A stretch of 64,000 nucleotides of DNA, from the NCBI RefSeq assembly GCF_029784155.1, contig NC_073691.1:25061011-25125010 (forward strand), written 5' to 3'. The position numbers and the translations under genes were made by a program. This stretch comes from Uranotaenia lowii (Eukaryota; Arthropoda; Insecta; Diptera; Culicidae). Below the pieces are notes generated by a model, which saw only the letters and a list, made by a program, of their open reading frames with translations, searched no databases and was not told where the DNA came from. Of the stretch, positions 54,530 to 64,000 are shown piece by piece; within the stretch, counting starts at the first letter, position 1; every line of letters starts with the position of its first letter.

Positions 54530-56060
54530 GTCGATTTCAATCTGTCCTCTCAATTCGCTTGATTTTTCGTCATCAACTCAGCCTATTCTCTCAACTCTCT
54601 TAATTTCTAATCAACTCATGCTGCCCTCTTAACTCGCATTTCGATTTCAAGCTGTCGTCTCAACTCCAAACTCGCTTGATTTCTCATGAACACGGGCTGT
54701 CCTCCAAACTAGCCTGTCGAATTCAAGCTGTCCTCTTAACTCGCTTGATTTCTCATCAACAACTCAGGCTGTCCTCTCAACTCGCCTTTGGATTTCAAGC
54801 TGTCCTCTCAACTCGCTTGATTTCTTATCAACAACACAGGCTGTTCTCTCAGCTCGCACCTGTCGATTTCAAGCTGTCCCCTACACTCGCTTGATTTCTT
54901 ATCTATAACTCAGACTGCTCTCAATTCACCTTTCAATTTCAAGCTGTCCTCTCAACTCGCTTGATTTCTAATCTAAAACTCAGGCTGTCCTCTCAATTGA
55001 CCTTTAGATTTCAAGCTGTCCTCTCAACTCATTTGAGATTCTTATCAATACTTCAGGCTGTCCTCTCAACTCGACAGTTTATTTCAAGCTGTTCTCTTAA
55101 CTCGTTTGATTTCTGATCTACAACTCAGGCTGTCCTCTCAACTGGCCTTTCGATTTCAAGCTGTCCTCCCAACTCGCTTGATTTCTGATCAACAACACAG
55201 GCTGCCCTCTCAATTTGCCTGTCGCATTCAAGATGTCCTCTCAACTCGCTTGATTTCTGATCAACAACTCAGGCTGTTCTCTCAACTCGTCTTTAAATTT
55301 CAAGCTGTTCTCTAACTCACTTGATTTCTCATTAATATTTCAGGCTGTCCTCTCAACTCGTCGTTCGATTTCAAGCTGTCTTCTCAACTCGCTTGATTTC
55401 TCATCAACAACTCAGGCTGTCCTCTAAACTCGCCTTTCCATTTCAAACTGTCCTCTTAACCCGCTTGATTTCTAATCAACAACTCAGGCTGTCCTATCAA
55501 TTCGCCTTTCGGTTTCAAACCATCTTCTCAACTCGCAAGATTTCAGATCATCAACTCAGGTTGTCTTAACAACTCGCCTTTATATTATAAGCTGTTCTCT
55601 GAACTTGCTTGATTTCTTATTAACAATCATAAATTACTTAGGACGTCCCCTCAACTCGCTTTTAGTATTCAAGCTGTCCTCTCAACTTATTTGGGATTCT
55701 TATTAATACGTTCAAGCTGTCCTCTCAACTCGCCTTTCGATTTTACGCTGTCCTCTTAACTCTCTCTCACAGGCTGTCCTCTAAACTCGCCTGTCGATTT
55801 CAATCTGTGCTCTCAACACGCATCATTTATCATCAACAACTCAGGATGTTTTCTGAAATCGCCTTTAATTTTCAAGCTATTCTCTCACCTCGTTTGTTTT
55901 CTCATCAACAACTCTGGCTGTCTTTGAAACTCCCTTTTTCTCAGGCTGTCCTCTCAATTTCCTTTCATTTTCGAGCTGTCTTCTCAACTCGCTCAATTTT
56001 TCATCAACAACTCAGGCTGTCTTTCCAACTTACTTTTCGTTTTCATGCTCTCAACTGTCT
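54530..56060 (-). repeat. Satellite A', dimeric (AGCTGTCCTCTCAACTCGC)
   Basis: About twenty dimers of roughly 72 bases. One half contains AAGCTGTCCTCTCAACTCGC followed by TTGATTTCTCATCAACAACT. The other contains AGGCTGTCCTCTCAACTCGC followed by CTTTCGATTTC. Both halves share the 18-base core GCTGTCCTCTCAACTCGC, so this is a two-monomer higher-order repeat. The core is the reverse complement of satellite A at 1-480. Open frames of 60-108 codons here follow from the repeat. Confidence 0.93.
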
Positions 56061-56064
56061 TGAT

Positions 56065-57014
56065 TATAGCTGCCAATGCCAGTTACTAGAAAGCTTGTTA
56101 ATGCCAGTCCGGCATAGAATCTTATACCGATAATTCCACCTCCAAGGAAGTTCATTATTGGAATCTGATTTGTGGTGAAGCTAATAAACTCCGGGTTCCT
56201 AAAAAAAATAATTTTTTTGGTACAAAATTTTTATATAAATAGTTGAAACTTATAGTTATGCAAGAGCGAATCATATTGTCAGCAATGACATTTTAATTTC
56301 AAACTATGCTTTGTTTTCCTTCTAATCATTTTAAAAATGAAAAAAAATCAGTACTCAGAATATTTTTGGGAAATTCTTAATCAATAATTTAGAAATACAA
56401 ATAGATTTTCAAAATGAGAACTAAACAACATCGCCCTTTTAACCGAACTCTACTTGATTTATTGGACAGAAAAATCCATTTTCTCAATATTTACGACTAG
56501 CGCAAACTTTATCAAAGTTGTCCTAATGCGTCAATCATTGGAAAAATTCAAAATACATTTTTTACATGATGTCTTAGTAGTTTTCGGTTTTACCCAAATA
56601 TCAAAATAAATAAACCTTGGCAGCTTCTTTCAAAATATTTGAGGACCTGAGATCATTTGAGATCATTCTTTAGATTTTAACAACTCAGAGAACGAATTTT
56701 ATTTTGGCTTTTAAAATATGATTGGAATGCTAAAAAGGTAATTCAGTTTTCACTTTCTTTTTGGGTTCTAAAGACAAAAATCGTTTCAAAATACAAATTG
56801 ATGACTGCAAAATGAAAATGTTAAGCAAGTTATAGACAGTATATCGTATATCGTATATCATACATTCATCAGCCTGTTTCAAACAAATGATTGAATCGAA
56901 ACTTTGAAAAAAGTATGATGAAAAAAAATAATGTAGTCAACTTTTGTTTACCAATGGTTTTTTGAACAAAGACTGATAGATTTTCAAAAAAAAAAAAAAA
57001 AATTATTTACACAA
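56065..57014. other. AT-rich intergenic sequence, no gene seen
   Basis: No frame, terminus or repeat was recognised, apart from an 18-base poly-A run next to the RT fragment and a small ATATCGTATATCGTATATCA repeat near 56840. Confidence 0.5.
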
Positions 57015-57311
57015 TCAGTTTTGCCGAAAAGAAGACTTGCTTTGCTTCATGTCGTCGGCATAAATGAGTATTTTGAGATTTTTGAGAATGAAGGAAATGT
57101 CGTTTACATAAAGTATGAAAAGTAGGGGTCCTAAATGAGATTCTTGCGGAACTCCTGAAGTGACTTGAATAGGGAGTGATTTCTTTCCATTGAAATTTAT
57201 TTTTTGTTGGCGATTCGTTAGATATGATTCAAGCCATTTCAGGAGTTCAGATTTTATTCCAATTTTTTGTAATTTGAAAAGAAGCATTGGTATGAAAAGT
57301 CTATAAACCAA
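57015..57311 (-). pseudogene. Reverse transcriptase fragment of a second non-LTR element
   Basis: A 98-codon open stretch covers the palm region between motif A and motif C: LLFKLQKIGIKSELLKWLES, YLTNRQQ, VTSGVPQESHLGPLLFILYV, NDI and YADD with MK after it. GVPQES should be GVPQGS, so one glycine of motif B is lost. The fragment lacks motif A, the endonuclease and everything after YADD. It is close to Jockey/CR1-type RTs and unlike the I-clade ORF2 at 23647 (GVPQGSVLSVHLF, FADD), so it is a different family and dead. Confidence 0.85.
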
Positions 57312-58985
57312 TATTTAAAATAAAGTACTTTGCTTGATTTTTAAAGTAATTTTCAGTAAGATATTTCTAAAAATCGCAGAAATGGCACAAAAATTAGGGC
57401 AGGTGCCTGTTCAGTATAAGATATTCCATGAGCTTTAATTATCCTTATCTCTCTTTTTGAAATAAAAAAAAACATAACAAACCTCTTTGAAAATTCGCTT
57501 ATTAATGAGGTCATCAATTTGATGACCTCATTAATAAGTAATAATGCATACGAAATCTACCAATAAGACAAAACTGCATAAAACACGCGAAGTGACTTCA
57601 ACTTATTTTAAAATTGCGGCGTTTGAAACTTCGACACAACCAAAACGTCACCGCCGTAACATTATCAAAAGAACATCGCAAATTGCTATTTCGAGTCTAC
57701 TTTCAGGCGTTTACCAGAGCGAGTCGAACTCAACGGAAAGAAAATCCCGCTCTAGAGCTCGTAAAATGAGTTCGACCAGTTCGACCAAGAAAAATTGTCT
57801 CGTTTTGTGTTCTTGTTGTGTTTTTGTGTATCTGCTGTTTCTGCGGTTTCTGTGTTTTCTGGGATTTATCTCTTTGATCTGCAGACATTCGAACTAGTTG
57901 ACGGCAGCTGAAACATCGCAAGCATCAAGCGGGATCGCCACCAACCAAATGCTATAAAACACCAAACATATTCATTTTCATCAAATTTGGATTTTATTTT
58001 GATCCGTAGCTCCAATCTGAAATCTGATTTGTCGGTACATCATGACGAAATTATTTTTGAAACTTAAAAAAAAGAAAACAAATTTATGGAAAAAAAACAA
58101 CAAACTTCAAAATCTGCAACAGTTAAAAAATGTTTAATTTGCTTTTAATTTAATAAAGTATTATTAGATATACTAATCAGGATTGGTCGATCTTCAGAAG
58201 TTCTTTAAAATTCTTTAAATCTTTAAACTCAGATTTTCTATTTTTTGGAATAAATTTTTAAGTCTGAAAAAAAAACGATAAAATCGGTTTATCAATGATG
58301 GAGATCGATCCTTTTCTGGAGATTGGACAATTTATTACGAGTGAATAAGTGAGAATTTTTCGGATTGAGAACATGTTATTCTAATCAATTATCGCTCGTT
58401 TTACCACCGAAAACTCACAGCTAAACCGCATCATTATCGTTTGTAAGTTAATTTATGCAACTTCAATCCCAAGTCCAATCGTCGAAACTGAGCAGCAAAA
58501 CATGTGCAATGAACCGCGCCGCACAAGCAGCAAAATCGCAGTGAAGTGTTTTTGTTTACGTTTTAAACTTTGGTTGATGTTGTTGTTTTGTTTTCGTTGT
58601 TACGTTGCGAGTTTTGCCGTTTCGTTCTTTCTTCTTCGTCGGCTTGGAAATACCCGATTGCAGCTAGCTTTTATGCAGTTTTTATTTCTGTTTTTTTTTG
58701 TCTCTTTCCAAGCTTTTGTCACAGTAAGTTTTTGTTGCGTCTTACGTTAGAGTTGGAATCTTTTTTTCTCTTCTATGGTGTTGTTGTTTTGCTTTTCTTG
58801 CCTTCAGTTAGCGCTATTTGTGCTGGAGCTTCCCGGTTTGGATAATAAGAGATTACAACGAAGAACAGTTTCAAGGTTATGAGCGATGTTGTAAGTTTAG
58901 TGTCTTTTAACAGCTGAATGGCTACATGGAAAAGATAATTTGGCAGGAAGATTCAGTGTAAAAGCTCCATTTCCGTTTGAACAAA
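57312..58985. other. GC-richer region, possible 5' exon or promoter
   Basis: 57540-57960 and 58440-58880 are less AT-rich and non-repetitive. A plus-strand frame at 57544-57897 contains an internal ATG (57766) opening MSSTSSTKKNC followed by a hydrophobic stretch (CCVFVYLLFLRFLCFLGFIS). That could be a short membrane peptide, an upstream ORF or chance. 58502-58845 also has Phe/Leu/Cys-rich frames. No family was recognised and no splice model stands out. Confidence 0.3.
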
Positions 58986-59400
58986 TAAGTCATGTCAAAG
59001 GGTTAAAGACTCAAAAAGTTGAAAAGTTAAAAAGTAAAAAACCAAAAAGTTAATAATAATTAAAAAGTCGACAGTTGAGGTAAAAAAAAAGAGTTAAGTA
59101 GTCAAAATGACAAAATAGTAAAAAAAAGTCAACGGTCGAAAGTCGAATTTCAAAATTCAAAAAGTAAAAAAAATACCAACAATTCGAAATCTCAAAAAGT
59201 GGAAAAGCAAAAAAAAATCGTCGGGAAAACCAAAACGATAAAAGTCAAAAGTAAAAAAAAATAAAAAAAAAAAGAGTCAAAAAGTCAAATAATCCAAAAG
59301 TCAAACAGCAAAAAATCAAAAAGTCGTCGAAACTTTCAAAAGTGAAAAATAAAAATAATAGAAAAGTCAACGAGTTAGTAAAACAACATCAATGAACAGT
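58986..59400 (+). repeat. AAAAAGTCAAAAAGT array (first half of strand-switching block)
   Basis: Irregular tandem phrases AAAAGTCAAAAAGTTAAAA, all with GTCAAAA on the plus strand. The orientation flips after about 59430. Confidence 0.75.
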
Positions 59401-59439
59401 CAAATGATTATAATGTCAGATATAATTATAATTTTTTTT

Positions 59440-61700
59440 TTTTTTTTGATATTTTGACTCTGACTTTTTGTGTTTTTGACTCCCTGATTTTTTGACATTT
59501 TTTTATTACACTCTCTCATATTTTTACTCTCTGATTATTTGATTCCCTGAAAAATTCAAATGGCCAATTTAAAAAATAGAGCAGTTGAAAATTATTGGAA
59601 TTTTTGAATTTGACTCTATGTGTTTTTGATTCCCTGATATCTTGGCATTCTTATATTACGACTCTCTGCTATTTTGATTCCCTGATATATTGTCTTTCTG
59701 ATATTTTGCCTCTCTGACATTTTGACTCTCCGATATTTTTTCTCTCTGATATTTTGACTCTCTTATGTTATGAATGTCTGATTTTTTGATTCTCTGAAAT
59801 GTTGATTCTCTAGTATTTTGACTCTCTGATATTGAGACTGTATGACATTAAAGACATTCTTAAATTTGACTCTCAAGGATTTCGACCTTCTGATATCTTG
59901 ACTTTCCGAAAATTTGATTCTCTGAAATTTGGACTCTATGACATTTGACTCTATGACATTTTGAATCTCTTATTATTTGATTTTCTGAATTTCGACTCTC
60001 TGATATTTTGACTCTCTGGTATTTTGAGTCCCTGAAATTTTAACTCTTGGATATTTTGATTCTCTGACATATGGCTCTCTGATAATTTGACTCTCTTATA
60101 CTATTTTCTCTCTGATATTTCGTTCCTCTGAAATATTGACATTTATGAATTTTTACTCCTGGATATTTTTTTCCTCTGACATTTAAGACTTTTTTTAAAA
60201 TTTGACTCTCTGATAATTTAACTTTCTCATATAATGACTCTCTGACATTTTGATTCCCTGAAATTTTAACTCTTGGAATTTTTGATTTTCTGACAATTTT
60301 GATTCTCTGACATATGACTCTATGATAATTTGACTCTTTTATACTTTTTTTCTCTGATATTTCGTTTCTCTGAAATATTGACATTTATAAATTTTTACTC
60401 CTGGATATTTTTTTCCTCTGACATTTAAAACTTTTTTAAATTTGACTCTCTGCATACTCTCTGATATTTTGATTCCCTGAACTGTTAACTCTCTGATATT
60501 TTTAATTTCTGACATTTGGACTCTGACATATTGACTTTCTGATATTTTAACTCTCTTATACGGTTTTCCTCTGATATTTTGACTCTCTGAAATATTGTCA
60601 TTTATAAATTTTAACTTCTGGATATTTATTTCTCTCTGACATTTTAGACTTTCTAAAATTTGACACTCTGATATTTAGACGCTCTAACATTTTGACTCTC
60701 AAGGATTTCAATCTTCTGATATTTTGACTCTCTAACATTTTGACTATCAACCATTTTGATTCTCTAAAATTTTAACTCCCTGATATTTCGACTCCCTAAA
60801 ATATTGACTCTTCGACGTGCGACTCTTTGACATTTTGAATCTCTTATATTTGGATTCTTAGAATTTTTACCCTTTGATATTCGGACTCTCTTATATTTAG
60901 ATTCTCTGTCATTTTGACTCTATGACGTATTATATTTTGACTCTCTGATATTTTGATTCCCTGAAATTTTAACGTTCTGATATTTCGATTCTCTGAAATT
61001 TTCACTCTGATATATTGACTTTCTTATCTGATATTTTGCCTTCCTGGAATATTGACTCTCTAATATTTTGATTCTATGACATTTTGAATCTCTTATATAT
61101 TGACTCTATGACATATTGACTCTCTGATATTTTGACACTCTGATATTTTCCCTGAAATTCTGACTCTCTGGCATATTGACTATCTGATATTTTCACTCTA
61201 TTATTTTTTTTTTCTGTGACATTTTGATGCTCTGAAACATTAAAATTCTTAAATTTCGACTCCCTGATGATTTTTCTCTCTTAAATATAAGATTTTCTAA
61301 AATTTGATTTCTGATATTTCGACTCTCTAACATTTTGACCTTCTGATATTTTGACCATCTAATTTTTTGACTCTCTGACATTTTGACTCCCTGAAACATT
61401 AACCCACTGAAATTTTGACTCTCTGACATTCTAGTCTCTAATATTTTTAATCTCTAATTTTTGGATTCTCTGAATTCCCAGCTCTCTGAAATTTTGACTC
61501 TACGACAGTCTAACTTTTCTCTCACTTGCATTTTCGACAATCGACTAATGAATTGAAGCTGAAAAAAGTCAAACAGTGAAAAGTTTTTAACTCTCGGAAA
61601 TTTTGACTTTCTGACAATCGACTTTTTGACGTTTTGATTTTTTCGACTCTCTGATATTTTGACTCTTTGAAGTTTTGACTCTACTTGACTTTTTGACAAA
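59440..61700 (-). repeat. GACTCTCTGATATTTT array (second half, inverted)
   Basis: About 2.2 kb of a 16-20 base unit close to GACTCTCTGATATTTT, with variants such as GACTCTCTGACATTTT and GATTCCCTGAAATTTT. Longer blocks are duplicated: 60120-60230 and 60357-60450 share TCTGAAATATTGACATTTAT and TTTTTACTCCTGGATATTTT. The TTTTGACT core is the complement of the AGTCAAAA core in 58986-59400. Minus-strand frames rich in ESQNI/RESKY are repeat artefacts. Confidence 0.9.
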
Positions 61701-62940
61701 CAATCATTCGTTGCTGATAAAAAACAAAAAAAAATCGGCCATGATTCACCAAGGCCATGATTATTCAATTTGTCGGTTTCTTCCAGTTATCCCCCAATTG
61801 ACCCAATTCTCGAAACCGCTAGCAAACAGAAGAAGCTAATAAATTATGACCTGACGATAACTGTTCTATAATCACCAGAATCCGATCCCGGATCCGTGTA
61901 GCTCGTGTTCGAAAGATTTGTTTCCCGAATTCTTAAACTTGATCAGAAGTTCAAAAAACAACAAAAGACAACCAAAACGGAAACGACACTGACCGCTATT
62001 TTGAGTACCAATTTATTGGGTTTTTTCTTCTTCAGAATCTCGAAAAACAAACACTGAGAGACATCCCCAAAACGATTGACTTTTTTCCCTCTTTTATTTT
62101 TTTTTTAAAGAGGGATTAATCGATACCTCGAAAAGCCGACCACCAAATTTACGATGTTCGGTTTTGGATTTTTGGTGTTTGTTTTTTTGTGTTTTTTTTT
62201 GTTCATCCGTTTTGATTCGGTCGACTATTTGTTTTCCGGAATGGAACCTTTTAAACTGCCATCAAATATGTATCGATTATATAACGATCGTTCTTTGCTT
62301 CGATACGATGTTTTTCGGGGCATGGGGAAGGACTCTTCCTCTCAAAAAGATTTGGTTTAGAGAGACTTCCAAATCCGGTCTTGGACAGCCATTTACGGCT
62401 CAACGCCTGAAACGTGTGGCTCACGAAATTTGTGGCTCCGAGGGAATTTTTTGAATGCTAATGTGCGGTCTGTTTTAACTAAACGGAATGCCGATGATCT
62501 GTGGTCAACATTAAGGCCTTTTTTTTGGTTGTTTATGAATTCCAAAAAGCCATTTTTCTTTTCGAACGGAAAACCGGAGTGCGAAAAACATAAATTATTC
62601 GAATATGCTCATTGAATTTTATCTGCATAATCAGAAAGATTTTTGAATGAAATGAAACGTTCAAAATTAGAGAATTCTCAACCAAATTAATTTCTTATTT
62701 TTACAATATTTGAATTTATTTCTTGTTGATGATTTAACGAATTTTAAATTCTACGTAGTAGTTAGCAAATTTGAATTAACATTCAATTTCTTTAGTTTAA
62801 AACGAATATTTCTAGAATCACGTTGGAATTCGAAATTCTTTTTTGATTCTATTTTGTTTACCTGATTTTACAGTTGATTGCAACTTCTGCTAGAACAAAA
62901 CAAATTGGAATTGGTTCAACTTAAACTTAATTTAAAAAGA
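61701..62940. other. Intergenic sequence, no gene seen
   Basis: 61780-62610 is less AT-rich and non-repetitive, with open frames of 60-96 codons on the plus strand (62154-62615) that have no recognised domain. 62640-62940 is AT-rich. Confidence 0.4.
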
Positions 62941-64000
62941 AAAATAGTTTTTTTTAACCAAGATATTGTAGTGGATTGAGATTTCCGCCAATGTGGTCAT
63001 ACTCGAGTACAAATTGAAACCTCAACTTCCAGTAATGGCACCGACCATTCAACAGTTTTATCGAGAAAACTGTGTGCATTTTTCTTGAGCTCAATTGTAA
63101 TTTTGAATATGTAAAGAAGTGTTTTGATGATTGAGACCACTTTAACAAATCCGAAGTGAGACTTCTGCTCTGCGCATCTGCCGGCGAAGAAAAAGTTGAA
63201 GATACTGTTAATTAAAAATGATAGAAGTTGTCAAAAGAATGTAACTGACCAGATTGAGAGTACCACTTTGAGGAAATAAACACATAAGATTGAGACTTCC
63301 ACTGACTACAGTATATTTTAGTTCTTTTTTTATCATTAGATTTTTGCTTCTAAACACTGTAGTGAAAATTCAAATGCATTGATTGTAACAATAGGTTCAT
63401 TAAAAATGTTATCAGGAAGATACAAAAAATAAATAAACGAATGAATAAAATTGTGTAAAGATGAATAATTCCATAGAAGATTTGAACAAAGCATTTCATA
63501 TTCAACGGTTAACGGTGGATGTGAGTAGTCAATCAAGCTAAGCTAAGCTAAAAACTGTAGAGAAAATTCAAAATTTCTATCTGAAAGGATATCTTTTTTA
63601 AGTGAATTTGGTGATCTTTTTGATGATTCAGGTAAACTGAATTGAGACTTCTGCTTTCAGAATTGGTGTAGTGTTCTGAGACAACTTCTGATGAGAAAAT
63701 ACGTATTCGCACTGGCAGCTATAGACTTCTTTTTGAAACTTTGACCTCAAGGAAGCTTTTTTTGTGGTGAGATTTTCCAAAACAGAAATTTTATTAAAAT
63801 GGATGGAAATCGATAATAAATTAATTGAAACTTCATTTTTTAAGTTCGTTCCAGAGAATATTGTTTTTTCTAAGCTATATAAGCAGCAATGAGAGGTGCG
63901 ATAAATGAAAATGACTTCCAAAGCTTGAGACTTCTGCTGTCTGTAAATTGTTCTGACATACATTTGAATCATATTTGGGACGTAATGCTATCTTGAAACT
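62941..64000 (+). repeat. Dispersed TTGAGACTTCTGCT phrase
   Basis: The phrase recurs as TTGAGATTTCCGCC (62977), GTGAGACTTCTGCTCTG (63157), TTGAGACTTCC (63290), TTGAGACTTCTGCTTTCAG (63642) and TTGAGACTTCTGCTGTCTG (63925), with partial copies such as TTGAGACCAC (63131). Spacing is irregular (about 130-350 bases). It looks like the start of an old, decayed satellite running off the right edge. No gene was seen; a 114-codon minus-strand frame (63628-63972) has no family signature. Confidence 0.5.

Noticed and set aside
54530..56133. Plus-strand frames reading SQLAFRFQAVLSTRLISHQQ-like repeats
   Set aside because: They translate the satellite A' unit; periodic peptide without conserved start or context.
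59440..61770. Minus-strand frames of 78-114 codons rich in Glu, Ser, Lys, Asn and Ile
   Set aside because: They are products of the GACTCTCTGATATTTT repeat read in complement.

Overview
This is an AT-rich eukaryotic window dominated by transposons and tandem arrays. Most likely it comes from an insect, and a mosquito-like fly is my best guess. The basis for that is an I-clade non-LTR retrotransposon with a CAGT start and a DPE-type internal promoter, Tc1/mariner copies resembling mosquito ITm elements, several hAT-like and foldback MITEs, a tRNA-derived SINE, and one candidate 66-nt intron. Nothing looks prokaryotic: no operons and no ribosome binding sites. I recognise no named host gene. 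The host-like coding material is weak: a candidate two-exon reading frame at 30024-30570 (-), GC-richer exon-like sequence beside it (30614-31141 +), and a short reading frame at 52634-52840 (-). The window may therefore lie in a long intron or intergenic region.

Layout. 1-480 is a 'GAGAGGACAGCT' satellite and 2484-4660 a large 'TTTTTGTCA' array. 8075-9310 and 13992-15529 are two decayed Tc1/mariner-type elements, the second with its transposase region tandemly triplicated. Between them (11090-13650) is an 'ACAATTTTGA' array. 16400-18260 is GC-richer and looks like promoter or 5'-exon sequence. 23522-28914 is an essentially full-length I-clade retrotransposon on the minus strand. It has a 12-bp target-site duplication, an intact ORF2 (endonuclease, reverse transcriptase, RNase H, zinc knuckle), and an ORF1 broken in two. 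A 13-bp satellite abuts its 5' end (28979-29810).

31484-45341 carries two MITE families with 8-bp target duplications, an 80-100 bp minisatellite, a SINE pair and strand-switching simple arrays. 47974-48997 is a 1-kb element with long inverted ends and internal direct and inverted repeats. 50310-51167 is a foldback element with a 9-bp target duplication and a GC-rich hairpin core. 53655-56060 holds the 'ATGACAAAA' array, a 'GGACTCT' heptamer array and a dimeric 'AGCTGTCCTCTCAACTCGC' satellite. 58990-61700 is another strand-switching array. 62941-64000 repeats a 'TTGAGACTTCTGCT' phrase.

The main large-scale oddity is mirror symmetry. The two satellites at the left end (A then B) recur at 53.7-56.1 kb in reverse order and reverse complement (B' then A'). 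Several other arrays also flip strand at their midpoint. All calls are by eye; no search, fold or alignment software was run.
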